Below, piece after piece: positions 35,401-49,589 of a stretch of 64,000 nucleotides of DNA. The stretch lies in assembly GCA_008508345.1 (NCBI GenBank), contig QNGE01000298.1, positions 40,979-104,978 on the forward strand, read 5' to 3'. Source of the DNA: Paragonimus westermani (taxonomy: Eukaryota; Platyhelminthes; Trematoda; Plagiorchiida; Troglotrematidae). The position numbers and the translations under genes were made by a program. Within the stretch, counting starts at the first letter, position 1. Every line of letters begins with the position of its first letter. The notes beneath the pieces were generated by a model, which saw only the letters and a list, made by a program, of their open reading frames with translations, was not told where the DNA came from and searched no databases.

Positions 35401-37105
35401 CGAAGTCATATGGGAAGTGTACGTCGGCATGAAGGTCCATAGGTCAAGAAGTCATCAACATCCAACACACCACCTGAATTGTCTACATATAGATGGGGGT
35501 ACATGACGGTAAAAGTGTACTCGTGTTAATCGAAACTTGTTTAATGATTGCTAGTTATCCTGCTCATTTCGCCCCCCGACAGTGTACTATAGTGCATTGC
35601 AATTATGTAGTTGTTCTTATCTCCAGTTTTTCATTGGCACCCATACAATCACCTCACTCTGTGGATCAATCAAGGAAGTAACCATACTGTGAGCTATCAG
35701 ATGTTGCTTCTGATTGGTTCGTCTTGCTTTCGGTACTTCTAGACAAACGTAAAATTCATACGTACACAATCGCTGAATACATTGTTTTTGGGTCACGTTG
35801 TGTAGCCATTTGTAAAATGTGATCAGAGCTGCATCCTATCAATTTGGTTCGGAGAGAATACGTGACCGTTAATCTGAGTTGACGAACTTGTGACAACTGT
35901 GCAATAAGCTACAATTACTTGAATGCAATGTTTAGATCACCGTCCTTTCTTGGAGAGACAGGGAGCGTTCCTGCTAATCCCAAGTGGATCCCTCAAGATC
36001 GTAGCTTTTTGGTTAGTCAGCAATTTCAGTTTTCAGTTAACTTGTTAAGCATCGCCCCTGATCACTGACATCGATTTCAGAATATGGCTTATAGCACATG
36101 ATGGCTATGAAACAGTCATCCTTTAACTTACACAGCAAAATTCTGCGCCAAGGTTTTGAAACAAAATAGCTCATGTAAATTTTGTTTACTGGTTATTAAT
36201 TAGCCAAACAGAATGCTTAACAACTTTTCTGCATCATTTATGATTGTATACAGTGCCATTTTTTTTTATAAATTGGTAGAGTACACCGAAATTAGTCCTT
36301 TTTATGTTGCTCAATCACTACAGAATACCGGGAAATACAACGAAATTCCTCGCAGTAACCAACACTGTAACCAATGGCCGAATTACGATAATTCCTCCTC
36401 ACCAAAATAAACGATTTTTCTTCGTAGAATTCTGCTTCAAAGTTTCAAATGATTGATTACTAATTGTATGATTATCTTCCCTCTGAGAGATATCTCACTC
36501 TTTATCCCCCCTCGAGGTCCTCTATTTTTGTAATTAAAGAATCAAAATGAAACCAGTTACATTTGGTCATAATCATGATTTATGTAATGTGCCGGTTTTT
36601 GAAATACATTGCATAACCGAACTGTTGGATATCTTATTTCTGAACAAGAGGATGTGTCCATCTAGCTATTTTACCAACAGTTTCAGCTGAAGTTACCGTA
36701 TTCAATTTACTACAACCTATTGCAGCTGCCGGTTTTCACTGTTGGCTGTCGTAGGATACAAACTGCGTTGAATAAGCGCGTTACAAATTCAGTTGAATTA
36801 CTGGACAAAGTAGGCAATTGTCTTTATGAGGAGCTCACAATAATTTCTTTGAAACAAGTTCCTGAGGAGAAACAAGAGACCATTACAATGATGTTATATT
36901 CTTATTATCCCAGTAGTTTCACTATGAAAGCAAAGTGGTGAACATATTCTTTCGGGATCTTATAATAATGTCAATAACTATAGTTTAAACAGTGCAGTCA
37001 GATTCTCTGCACAATCTGTTATCGTGGACTGTTTTTCAACTGGGTGTTTTACAACCAACATGCGTCACTTGAGATTGTTGAATAGAGAGGCAAGGTAAAT
37101 TGATC
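32441..37105. other. No recognisable gene
   Basis: One 139-codon open frame from an ATG at 32613 (+, to 33032) stands out in length, but its product has no domain I recognise. A SINE-tail-like core (GTGATGTTCA on the minus strand) occurs near 33685. No other feature could be supported. Confidence 0.4.
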
Positions 37106-37109
37106 GCCG

Positions 37110-37460
37110 GTGACGGGGTCTAAGGGCTGGAAAGAACTTCCTAAGAACGGGAGGTCCATGATTATTTAGTCTAATAGCAATTGCTTAAGCCATTGCCACA
37201 CAACACTGTTGTTTCCGGTTAGCTTACAGGAACTTTGTAGACGACTTTCATCAACTCGGCTTGGTTAGCTGTGTGGCTGGTGTCTGTCAGATGGACGACA
37301 GTGGCACTTGTTATCGAATTTCCTACCCCGGGTCTTAACCATGCCGGAAAATATTCTGTTATCTTCTTCTGTAAAACAGAAGGCAAATGGTTACACGAGT
37401 ATGCTTCGTGCACAGACGTGCAATTTATCCTTCAAGCGGAGAAGCACAAATAGGCGTGTG
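37110..37460 (-). pseudogene. Penelope-like element, GIY-YIG domain end
   Basis: On the minus strand, 37413-37219 reads FPAWLRPGVGNSITSATVVH, then LTDTSHTANQAELMKVVYKV. This matches the C-terminal half of the GIY-YIG endonuclease domain of PLEs, after the YIGRT block. Another frame at about 37190-37130 reads AIAIRLNNHGPPVLRKFFPA, the family's end block (normally AIxIRxxxPxLCxQKKF). Frameshifts and a stop between them show decay. The YIGRT segment itself is not recognisable. No reverse transcriptase is seen upstream, so this is a 3' fragment. Confidence 0.82.
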
Positions 37461-40400
37461 GTAGACCATGACTGAGAATTGTCGGCTGAAAACATTCGAT
37501 GAAGTATATTACAGAGGTGGCGATTGAACAAGTTTGTGACTGAATAGCCTTTATAGGGTAGTGTGATAAAAATGGTCTTCTTCTGTGGTGTTCCAATTTG
37601 GTACGCGCCACTTATATTTGCAAATGTCTCTTCCGAATGAGTTTTCAGTCACTCGTTTTTGGTAATGGAGAGAATCGCGGGTTTCCATTTTGGCGAGGTT
37701 CGCCAACAATGCGCATTCCTAACACTATGTGAGTTTAAATTCTGGGCCCAGGTTTTTTTTTGGGCAAACTTGTTGACCATTTCTCCGCTGATCTCATGTT
37801 GGGCAAAACTAAGGAATCATTTCACAACGGTCAGCTGTCCACACCCATCTTGTGGAGGGGCAGAACGATAGTTACCCCACATTCCGGATGTTGTAATAGA
37901 GCCAACATAATAGATTTCTCTGAAATCATTGAACAGTGTACTGATCGGAGATCAACTATTGAAATTTCCCAACGTAAGTGTTTATTCTGAAGCGGGTTAA
38001 GTGAAAGGAGTGCTTGCATGGGCGCTTGGGTCACGCGAGTGCCGCTCCGCTTACGGCCATCGGAAACACGACGGTGCTACTGTCCGTCAATTACACTTTA
38101 GCTACTGCCCATTTGTGAGTAATATAAAACGAACGTAAATTCTAGCGACTTGGTGTGGGCTGAACGCTGGAAATTATGTATTCAACAATAAAAATAGTAA
38201 GCCACATGACACATCTAAGAATCGGCCACTGTATAAAGCTTGCGTACGATAATACTCATCGTGCAGCTTGAATTGTTGCACAGAATTCATACAAGAGAGT
38301 AAGAGGAATTCATATTCACTGGTTGGAATAAGGGGATTTTGATTTGTCACAAAAATAGAACATCACTCACAGTTGATGACATATTTTGCATTCGAGTAGA
38401 GAGTCCATTCAGCCCATTTCGAAAATAAGCACTATACTCGAGTTTCACTTATACCACAACTCATCAGTATGATGGGTATGCTGAGAAATTCATGGAGATT
38501 CACAGAAACATGGCCAAATATAATACGCCAGTATAAACGGCCAAAGAAGGATATATTTCTATTTCTGCAATTTAAAGAGTATCAGTTGTCCATTGAAGCC
38601 AAACACAAATTGTAGGCTATCCTATCCCACAGATATTCGGCTGCCCAACTATGTTTAGTTCAAAGTACCAAAGGACCACTTCTTCGCAATCACGTTATTT
38701 ACCAGTTCACGTTCAGTTGCAGGTACGTTTCTACCAGCAGAACAGATTGATATGTATCTCAGCGAGTAGGGGATCACGTCCCGATATGGTTAAGGCGGCA
38801 GGTAGCACAGCAGTCTCAAACTGGTGAACAAGCTGCTTGAAATCTGCCCCATTGATTGCTTATCACCTCATGATGATGGGTTAACAAGTTAACCGACTCA
38901 GTTCGTCCAAAATAGTGTTACGCAATCCGAACTCGAAGCTACCGACCTTCAGCGAAGGTCTGTTGATCAGAACTCACCAGCGGTCGCTATGTGTACAAAA
39001 GTGGTTGGAGCAGCCCATCGGGTTGCCGTGGTGTTTCGGACAAAATAGCTGGTGTGAATATATGCGTGTCCACAACCTGTCTACCTCTAATTGTCTGTCG
39101 TATATAACCTGCATGTTTTACGTACGCGACTGAGTAGACAGAATGTTAACAAAGTGAAACATGTACTCTACTGATGAGTGAGAAGTCCTAATCATAACTA
39201 TATCGGTTGAAGGTAGCGAGGCAGTTTTAACATCCATTTGGGGAGACAGGGCAACCTGATGTTTACCCACAAGTAAACGTAGTTGGGACTTTGGATATGG
39301 AGATTTATTCAAGCTCACTTTGGGGCTGATGACAAATAGGGAGTAATTGTTGTTTCACGAAGGCGTAGCCGAAATTCAAACTTCGATGGTCGGAAGGATG
39401 TGCACCACCGGCGTGGTTTATCACGAGTGAGACTTGAGTTCAGTAAACCTTTTCAAAGGAGGCTACCTGAAATGTCTAGTTGAAAGCGGAAGTTGCGCCC
39501 GTTTGTGGGTAGCACTCAGCCCATAGCAACCCAATCTCCTACGATTTATCATTAGTGAAGCATGGGTTTTCTCGATAAGGAATTTGCTTCTCTTTTTACA
39601 GTCTGATATAGTATTTTCTCATTTATATATTATAAGCAAATTAGATAAATGATCACCGCTGCTAAGGGCAGCGTGCTTTATCTTTCAAGTAGTTTCCGGA
39701 GTTGAACTTGTTGAACAGATAGACTCGAAGAGAAACCGTGATTTTACATCATATAAAGCGATTCCGGGGAATTTTTGGGAACCTTGTTTTGGGTGGCAAC
39801 AACTTTTCGCTCTGATCCCAGGTGACACAGATTTACATGATGAAGACTTGCGTCTGTATTTCGTGTGTTCAAGCTTTCTATGTAATTATACGCAACTATT
39901 GTTGAGTGACTTTCTAGATTCCGTTATTAATCCTCCCTGAGGTAAATGTCGTTGAAGTGAACAGCATCTCACAGATACGTCAAAAGGAAGGGTAGATTAA
40001 TATATAACTCAGATTGGAATCATTGTCGCCAGCTAGAACATCTGAACTACTGTTGAATTTGTAGATGTGCTTCCACAACGCTGTGAAGTGAACCCCGCAA
40101 TTTTTGGAGAATTTTTTACTCCTTATTTAATCAGATGTGGTTTTGGTTGAGTTTGTCAAACGTCGTGAAAAAATTTGTGTTCTCAATATTGGGAGAAGAG
40201 GTGATCTTCGTCAGTTGCTGGTTTCGTAAAAAATCAGTGGGATAGGATTTGGAACTATTGTTGGTTTCTGAGTAATGTGGTGAAAAACCGGCCACCAAGA
40301 GAGTCTACCTTCTACGGTCATGTGGGACTCCAACATTCTCCCCCCCTGCCGACACCTATACATCTTCAGGGTGGTGACCGTATCTAATGTTAACTTTATC

Positions 40401-43400
40401 GCCTAAGATGTCTTCCTCATTGACATGAGAGACGTCGACTTTTGCGTTTCTGCCTTGTTCACTTTAAGTGTCTGCTCCACTGCTTTGAAAGTTTCAAGTA
40501 GAGAGAAACTCACTTCGGTGTACAAATTCCGCTTCGTTGTAAATTATGTATATATATATTTCTATATAATGTTTGTTAATTTGTCTTGTACAGAAATAAT
40601 TTGGTCCGAATAAACCCTGAATATTTCGTCTCGTTCCGCTCAAATCATTACGTCTGTTAATGCCGTGACGGACTACATTAGCCGTCGGTCATTGCAGATC
40701 CTATACAGATTCAGATTCTCGGTTGTTTGCATCAGCCTCAAGAATCACATTAAATAAATTGAAATAATTTCAGGTCAACATTTTTAGCTCAATATTACTT
40801 AGACAGCATACACCTGGTGAGCGGGAGAATCATTATAAATTACTGACGAGTGGTTGAGGATTTGTTCAATTTCGTTAGCTTAACATGGCGTACACTTGAT
40901 GGCAGCTTACGCCTTTAGGTAGATGTTTTTAGGCAAATATGGTATATGTGGGCACTTATATTTTAATAGCCAAGTAATAACACTTAGTGGCTAGAACTCC
41001 CGACGTGAATGCAACCCGAAAGCGGATAGGGATCCAGAGAGACTGAGAAATACGAGACATGACAGTTTTTCCTATGAATATCTTTACTGTTGGCATGATC
41101 AGTTGCGATCGAGGACCTAAGATAACTAGTCTATCCTGATAAACAATGTGTTGGTAATTTAAACACTAAACACACGGTAGGTGACCGCTGGACTCACAAT
41201 TTTATAGACTCAACTTTCCATCAAAATTTAGACACCTGAGATCTACTACGGTCAGAGATTGTTTCGTCCAACTCGTCGTGGTTAAATGATAAGTAATTTC
41301 AGTCAAGTACGAAATGGCACCAACAAAAATTACATACGCCTATTTGCTTTTTGAAATTACACAAATTTGTGCGGATTTCTTAACCGTACTACTCTATTTA
41401 CTAATCTTAATGGGACAATAGGACGTTGCTTTTTTATCTACTCACAGGGATAAAAGAATGATAGAACGTGGAACAATGGTGCTTTATAAAAACACTTGAG
41501 TACCTCCAAACTTCCAACCGCGCTACCGAAATCAAGTCTTACTAACCCGTATTCGTCGCTATGACAACTGCAAGGTATCCTAACACAAATATGAACTGAC
41601 CCAACGGTACGAGTATAATCGTCGATACGCACTGCAGTTACCCGGCTACTATATACAAAGCGCCAAAAATGATCGATCACATTCATTAATCTCTGCTAAT
41701 CCATTGCGGCCGGTAGTTGACAGACAGTTGGGATAACATATTGCGCTGGGTGGGCCGAAGCAGACGATTTTCTGTGTACACAGCCGGTGCCAAATGGGAT
41801 GGGGCTGGTTCAAAAGGAGTATCCTTAAATGGTAAAAACCCCAGGTTAACTTGTCCGTTGGTCTGCCGTTCCATATAGAAAGTCACTCAGTTAATCATTC
41901 GTCCCTTAGCTTTTTGCAGGATTATCACCTATGTCTATAGTCTGACGTGTAAACTGCTTTCGGAATCATGGCGTCTAAATAGACGGCATTTCAGGTAGAT
42001 AAGTCGATGCCGAAATGGATTATGGTGCGGCATTCAATAAACAAACTGCCACTGAATGCCAGTTTACGTGATACTTTTTCAGGATCCACTGAGCCCACTG
42101 ACTAACATATCCGTTCACGCAAACAATAACCGAAATTCTTGACATTCGTGCAAGTAAAATTTACTCGTTTAATAAGATATTCTGACCATATCATTTCAAA
42201 TTTCCAGTTTTGTACAGTGAAGCGTTGTTGCCTATTGGTATCAGAAAATGGCGTTGTTTATGGTCATTGAGAATTACGACGACACAAGCTTCTGATTTGA
42301 AATGTGTTCAGTAGATACTGGTTCAGGTAGTTTGCTCTTCCCCTTTCAGCGAATGCATTTATTAACAGGACAAAGAAAGCAAGGGATTGCAAAGTTCATA
42401 CAAAACGAGTAGGATTGGAAAAATTGAAAGTTTGTACTCAGTTCAAAGTCCATCGTATTCCGCGTTTTCTTGTCTTTTGATTTTATCTACAGAAAGCTTC
42501 AAATTGACAAGCTAAGATTGTACGCTTCTGGACAATAAGGTAAGGAAGCGTGCAGTGTGTGATCATAGCTGGCACGTTATTAGTCGAAACTTATGTCTTT
42601 GGTGATGCAAACCGCTGAACATAGTCGTAACGACTGACGAGACGATACAATGTAACTAATGCAAGTGTGAGACAGGTAGTTCCAAGGGAAGATTATTCAC
42701 AAAAATCCTGTAAGAGAGGGAGGAACAAACGAGCATACTTTGCACGAAGAAGCCGTAAACATCAAGGAGAAGCTTCTCTGTATCCATAGGTAGTTTGAGC
42801 AGTTACTGTCAACTCCTAGGTGGCTGCCAACGAGTGTTAGTTGCCAGGTTTTTAAATATTTTGCAATAAACATTTTTTATTGAAAGTTTATGTAAAGTGG
42901 TATCTCACATCCTTGTTTTTCCACACTATTTGAATATTCAGAACGAAATGACTGGGTGCCGAACAGGTGTGACTCTGTCAACATTTGAATGGCAACATTT
43001 TGTCTGAGTGCCGATAGGTAACAATCTCACCTGTGCATGAGGGAACACTGATAGGTTGCCCAGCTATTGCTAGATCGTCGTCTAATTACCACTTACCTCA
43101 GTAAGCGGCAGCTGAGACGATAACACCCAATCCATTCCGCATCAGCCTTTCGATCACGTAAGACAATGTCTGCTAACGAAGTTTATTGACACCTGATCAT
43201 AAAGTGTAGGCAGCTTAACTACATCCAACCTAGCTCACGTGATTTACAATCACTTGATGTTTGGACAGAGGGATGAGGATCGCATGAAAGGAGACTGGGA
43301 ATAGATTAGTGCAGCGAACAGTGATTACTAATCATAAAAGTGCGAGTGTGTTAGTGCACTACACTTCAGTTCATTTCCATTGCTAATTCCAGATTTCAAG

Positions 43401-43955
43401 AGCCTCGTCGAGTGAAACAGTCTATCCAACAACACTCTTGAGGAAGGCCACCCGAGGTAGTTGAAACGTAGAGTAGTACAGCTTGCTCGTAACGTTGTGT
43501 TATTCCCAATCTGTTTATCTATCCACAGCGGTTACCATTACACTGAATCTGGTATAGTTGTGGCCGAAATACAGTGAGCATATAGTAACTTCTTGTCTCC
43601 CTAAGTGACCCAATCCAGTCCAGAAAATAAGGCCGTAGAGACGGCTTTGTAAGTGACAGGGTGTTAGACTAAAGAGGAATTTTAGAAAGCTAAAAAGAGA
43701 GGAAGAACGATAAACATTGATATTAATTCCATAAAAGTTACAAGGGCTGCAGGTGACAATTTACGCGGACACGAAAAAATATAAACATTTGCGTGGTGGT
43801 GATGCACAGGAAGTCAGGTAAAACCAAGGGTTTAAATAAACGAAATGTACCAGTAAGGAAAGAAGACGGACTGACGGCAAGGCAACATCAGTACAACTAG
43901 TATGCAACATTAAACTTATGGAATGCATCGAAGTTAACGTTTACAGGAAAAGCAA
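37461..43955. other. No recognisable gene
   Basis: No open frame exceeds about 85 codons. A SINE-tail core (reverse of GTGAGTGATGTTC) is near 38358. At 43425-43475 a phrase TTGAGGAAGGCC ... GTTGAAACGTAG resembles a sequence style I associate with PLE 5' regions, but it is too short to call. Confidence 0.4.
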
Positions 43956-43961
43956 CTCATC

Positions 43962-44516
43962 ATGCGCCGCTTGAATAGTCCAGTCGATCTTTGCAGGAGG
44001 GGTTTACACTTATTACAACGGAAGGTTAGATTGCATGCTGAAAGATCATTAACGATCAAAGAACGAACGAAGGCGGGGAGCGTGGTTAATAACTTCTCAT
44101 CGTACGCTCAACTATCGTCAAGCAAACAACGCATGCAGTCATGTCGGCATCCGTCAGAATGTAGTTTCATAGCAATTAAAACTCCTTCAGTATTGAATGA
44201 GCACATAAATGTGGGCATAAGCTACGATGTCAGTGAAGAAAAAAAGAAACTTTGGAGGAGATTTAACCTCACCAGCGTCAGAATTGTTGTCTGTAACAAA
44301 CTGAACATACCCGATGAACCATTAACATTGGCACAATCTGTAAACCGATTTCGACACGGTTTACTAACTATGTTTACTGTGTGTCCATTGGTTTCGGGAG
44401 CTTGGACACGTCTCATAGCAAGCCAGACACAACGTATTCATTTGGGTTGTACTATTTCTTGGGTACTTTTTCGTACCAGTCAGAGCCTCGACTTGCTAGT
44501 ATTGGGAGGAAAATAA
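43962..44516 (+). other. 184-codon open frame, unknown
   Basis: This is the longest unassigned open frame outside the microsatellite, from an ATG at 43962. The product is basic with no signal peptide, no clear membrane segment and no motif I recognise. There is no similarity to the nearby Penelope-like or LINE sequences that I can see. At this base composition a chance frame of this length is not very surprising in 64 kb. I do not call it a gene. Confidence 0.15.
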
Positions 44517-47500
44517 GTAGTGGTTCCGTAAGTCTCCACAACGTGTTTCGTGCCTTCTTATACTTGCGAAATTGTTTGGTCCAAAAGAGGACAGACTTGC
44601 TGTTCTGAATCAGCCGTCTGATAAGGAAAGATAACAGTTGAGTGGACACGGTCGACAGTCGCCTGACGTCAACAATGGTGAAAGAATAATTTTTTGATGT
44701 TCATCCGTCGACTTGAACCAAATAGTTCTGTTCTAGCTTTGAACTTCTAAAATGATCATGTAACAGACCTGTGGTCGAGGGCTATCCTCATTTTTGGGCA
44801 TAATATCATCTGAAACAAATGACGAATCGGTTTCTTAATGCAACTCTAGTTAACCTATTCAGTCATTTAGCAGTAGTCGCTCATTTTGTGAAAACCTAAT
44901 CCACAGGTAAACACATGAGCGTCCCATATGTTTCCTTCCGATCCTGTAGTAAGAGGCACGAAAAGGCAAGGCCAAAAACCCCAACTTCTTCGTTAAAGTG
45001 ATAGTAGACAAGCGATTCAACTGCAAACCAGCACACAATGGGGAATGTTTAGACTGAGGGATTAATGCTGATTTTAAACGTGAAGAACAACGGCGTTAGT
45101 AAAAGGTGGCTGAACTCCCGCCGGAGTAAACTAAAGTAGTTTTAAGAATCACGAAGCCAACCAATCAGTCGTTCTGAAACAGCAAAAGAGACTTCTGATT
45201 CGAACCTAACTTTGTAAACCATCTTACATCGGTTGTTTAGGATGTGTGAAAAAATCTGAAGATTCTAACTTTCTGTCGCCGGTGAAGGCAGTAAAACTTG
45301 CTTGCTGTTTTGTGAATTTAATCTACTGAAACATAGGACGCTCACCGTAACTGATCTGGGCCAAATAATCCTAATGTACAAAGAAAAGTGGCTGACGGTC
45401 AACATTCGTCGTACATGTTACAAAGTGATCGGATTCGAGACGGAACATTTCACGACCTCCACGGGGTCGTCAATCTTGAACGTATTGAATGTACACTACG
45501 TGAAGGAGGCCCGCTAACCTTGCATAGTGAAACAACATCCGTGCCCATTAACACAAAAATACGGGAAGTAATCATTCTCACTTATTACACTGAATTCCGC
45601 TTTTTCAAACAAATACGTCGAATCCGCCGACCTCAGTCTAGTTAAGAAAAGTCAGCCAATTTTGACAAGGCGGTGGTCAGCGCTGTTTTCATTTGTGCGC
45701 AAAAACATATGGCCCTTTGCAAAACATACTGGACTTTCGAAAATGAATGCGGTTGACAACTTTACGGGCTATGGAGACAAGAGTAGCCAGAACGTCGTTC
45801 AAAATTGGTGGTTGCTGCGTTTATGAAAAAACCTGAAGCAAACCGCACGGCTTCTGGTGCTTCGAAGAAATGTCTGATTTCTGCCGTTAGAATGCGGTGG
45901 GATAATCCACGTTGTCAAACACTGCAACAATCGTAAACTTAAATTAAAATGTTGCATCCTACCTGCATACGGAAATTGAATTTGAGCAGCAGTGTTGAAA
46001 TAGGGCTGGACTATTTGCCGTCGGATCTTTCACCTTGTTTAGAGCAGGTGTCTGCAAAACGTATGAACTAAACTGGGATGTTTCGTAGCAATTTTTTGGG
46101 AATTAACTGAACGGATGTTTGGGTATGTAGCTATTCCTATTGTTAGTATACAGTTTGAAAAGACGAAGGACCGGCTGATTCTGCTTCACTGTCCACAGTT
46201 TGCAAATTCCCGGATGACACATAACTACATGTTTGCTGTGAGATGCAAATCACCTAGTCCGGAATAAACACCGGTTGTTTTGACATTCTACAGTGTCAAA
46301 GCTTGTAGTTCACTGTCTATTCACGTAGTAACTGTCATGATAGATAATAGACAATCCGGTGGATCATACGGAAATTACGCGAATCCGTCAACCCTTTTGA
46401 AAGTCCCGCAACAAATGTACCCCACTAAGGAACTTATTTCACGCGTCTTCCCACTGCAAAGTTTTGTTCGTGGAATGCCAGCAGTTATGCACATTACTCG
46501 CCCACCTACGTAAGTCGAAACAGCCGGGGGAAGAGTTCATTGATATGATCAAAAGTGTACTTCAGCTGCCATAAGAAAGTTACCGCTGGTCTATCTATAC
46601 GAAAAGCCCCTGACCAACTGTTATGTATTGTCAAATCCATAGGCACTGGTTGATGTACCGATACAAAGAACGAAAGGTCTTGTACCATCCCACTGAGATT
46701 CAACTGCAAACAGAAATATCCTGAAAATCTATCATTCAAAAATTCGCATTCGGTGGTACTGCTCTCAATTTTAGTTCGTCCAGCAGGTCCCAGCAAGTAA
46801 CAACATAGAATTACGTACCAGATCAGGTCAAGGAATTGGTTAATACACACAGGGGGAAAAGACATCCTAAAGTACATATGGAAATGTAGGTGTCGCCCAA
46901 GCCAAGTCGTACTGTGGTATACTGGACAAGAAGAATCGAGGTTATGGACTGTGGATAAAAGAGTTTATAGGTTTTTTGGATAGACTCCATTGAATTGCGA
47001 AACACATTAACAACCAAACGATAGAACAAACGGAGAGGAAAAAGTATGGATCTAATTGTTCTCTGGAATGGTCATTCAAAGATAATGGTACCACCGCCTC
47101 AGACTGATCCCAAACTTTGTGACTTGTAGCTGGAGAGACCTAAGTTGGAACTATTTCTAAATACCGATATTTAGTCGAAGCCCAGATTCACATCTGGACA
47201 TTTTCATCGCCTAGCCGTTCGATCACTTACATGTGCTTGTTTATTTGATAGAATGACCTCACAGAATATTCCACTGATTATCTCGAAGTGAACGCGATGC
47301 TCACCCAACTTTGAAATATATGATCTTGTGGAGTTCTTAATGTGCTTCCAAGGTCCGACCTTGTTTCGGTCGTTCCTTTTTTAACCCCCCCAGTTGTTGG
47401 TTACACATACGTACAAATGCCTAACAGTTTGGAAGCGGTAAACATTTCCACCATTGCTGTGCTCGTTTACTTGTGTTTCTGTTGACTTACCTTTTAACTC

Positions 47501-47590
47501 ATGAACCGTAAAATGTTTATACTGATTGACTGAATTACTACTTCCATCTGATGCCCTTCTTGTTTAACACACGCGTAAACTTCTTAAAAT
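44517..47590. other. No recognisable gene
   Basis: Open frames of up to 123 codons (46506-46877, -) without recognisable content. A seven-C run (CCCCCCC, about 47386) is present. No element boundaries were identified. Confidence 0.4.
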
Positions 47591-47595
47591 GCAAG

Positions 47596-47668
47596 CTGTG
47601 GTGATCTCAAGATGAGCACGTCGGTCTCGCAGGCGGAAGTCCAGGGTTATCATGAAACCACGCGAGCT
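47596..47668 (+). mobile_element. Degenerate tRNA-Ala-like head, possible SINE
   Basis: TCGGT-CTCGCAG-GCGGA at about 47621-47637 forms an anticodon arm with four of five pairs, U33 and anticodon CGC (Ala). GATGAGCACG stands where the D arm would be. The T arm (CCAGGGTTATCATG) has lost the TTCGA core. It is therefore a tRNA pseudogene or SINE head, distinct from the SINE family at 20-32 kb. Confidence 0.35.
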
Positions 47669-48294
47669 GGATCAGTTTATATTTAATTGCACACACAAAA
47701 CCTAGCTTGGAGAGAAAAGATGCGCTAGTTTATATTCTAACCTATAGAGGTTTGAGGCATAGATTTATGTCTGTGTAGCTGTGAATTCCACTTCTGCCGT
47801 CAACTGAGCAATGATCCGCAGCCTACTGCGTACAAAATCTTGAGAACTGTAGTTTCCTTAAATATGACTTCGTCTTTGATACTCACATCTGAACTAAAGT
47901 AGGCATTAACATCGAATACGCGCAATGCTTTTATCCGAACACAGCATACAGACAATGTCTACGTTATGGACAATATTCAACTGGTGTTCGTTTCAGGGTT
48001 ACGCGATGGAAGCGATCATTCGTCATTCTGCACGAACAATTGTAGAAAATCTAGCTCAGCTTGCAGCGTCAGATATACAGATCTTTGGCTCCATACACTT
48101 TGGACATCGCATGAAGTTTCGCTTTTGATTATATGTGCTAACCACTCCCAGTCTATTTCCTGTACATTTTTGGTTGGACTGAACCATCTTCTTAACCTAC
48201 TGTTTCGCTCACTTGCGCATCATTTCCCGTTTAACACGCATTATCACGCATAGCCCAAAGAGGAACTTCCATGTTCTAAAACTAACTGTTGTGT

Positions 48295-48655
48295 GTATTC
48301 ATTTATTTGCCCATGTAGAGCATCACATATTGGTCGTACTACAAGGCGACTTTGACATATCACGTGAACAATATTCTGTGCAGTTGAACGATTGTGTAAC
48401 TAAAACGGTTTCCAGTTCGACTATTGTTCATCTGACCGACTACAGTCACTGTGTCAGTAACAGCGATGTCTTTCAAATTTTCGACGGGGAACCTAGGAAT
48501 CGATCGACGATGGTGAGATTCGGAATACGGACCGTTGTCCAGACTATTGATATTCGACTGCTCAAACATGACCGTTGCGTTCAGAAGAAGTTCATGCGGA
48601 CACAATCTCCCCCGGCTTACAATCAATCAGGCTCAAAATTTGGAACCATGGTTGA
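48295..48655 (+). pseudogene. Penelope-like element, GIY-YIG domain
   Basis: On the plus strand, about 48307-48352 reads CPCRASHIGRTTRRL, the PLE form of the nuclease's YIG block (the usual Y is H here), then hits a stop. In the frame of 48213-48659, at 48400-48620, follow KTVSSSTIVHLTDYSH and IRLLKHDRCVQKKFMRTQS, matching the later HLxDxxH block and the CVQKKF end block. One frameshift and a stop break the reading. The reverse transcriptase part upstream (about 47.9-48.2 kb) is not clearly recognisable. It faces the minus-strand PLE at 49.8 kb. Confidence 0.82.
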
Positions 48656-49218
48656 TTAACTGCTGCTAAACGAGCAGCCCATAATTTGTTTGACAAACTT
48701 TCTGACTCATCCTCGTTGTTGTTGACATACTTATTGTGTTGTAATCAGCCTGATGATAAAAAACAGTCACGTTATCAACGTGTGGACCTAACTTTCGACT
48801 GAAGATCGTGCGACGTCAGTAAGTTTCTAATCCACAAGACCATTCTCATCTTAACAAGTGTGGGTAACGACGGGGTAGTGGCCTGTTGTATGAGCCTTAA
48901 TTACCAGTAGGTGGTAGGTGATTGTAGTTGTTGCAAGCTGTACCTCACTGACCAATAAATGCGGTTTTTGAATTTCTGTAGAACACCCAGTCAGCCCAAA
49001 TAAATATGAAATTTTCTTACGTCTCTTTCCTTTTAAGGCAAGAGAATTTCCACTACACATTACAAACTACTAAACCTTAGTGCATTGGAATTTCCACGTT
49101 AGATTCTTGGCCAAGACGACAAAAAAGTGATTGACCCAGCTAGCCTAACGGGATAGCGGACTTTAATTGGCACACATCGCATTGGTTGCTTTGGTCAAGG
49201 AAGTGTCGCGGGTTGTTC

Positions 49219-49229
49219 GGGGGGGGGGG
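49219..49229 (+). repeat. Run of 11 G
   Basis: An uninterrupted G11 tract in otherwise mixed sequence. The upstream 70 bp (from about 49140) has weak box A and B-like phrases, so it may lie near a decayed SINE. Homopolymer length may be a sequencing artefact. Confidence 0.6.
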
Positions 49230-49589
49230 TATCAACCGGGTTAGAGGTCAAGTTTGAGCACAAATCCTCCCACTCGGCTTCCACTTACTCATCGGACTGC
49301 GGGTCGCATTATTTCTCTTGGCCGATAAAGAGTTCCGAATGGTTAGAAGTGTCTGTGAATCTTATGTCCAATGGAAGGAGTAGACTACAAACCGTGAAGT
49401 GAGAGTGAAACAGTTTGTGAAAACACTTTGCTATTCCTCAGGCATACATGGCTGGCGGACTCAAATACACTGGCACCAGGTTTGAAATACGTAGGTGAAT
49501 TATTGAGGTTTTCGGAGGAGGCGTTAAGTGGCGCAGGGTTACTGTTCTGAAAGAAGTCAATTGTAATACCGCTCACATAGGGCTTCATG

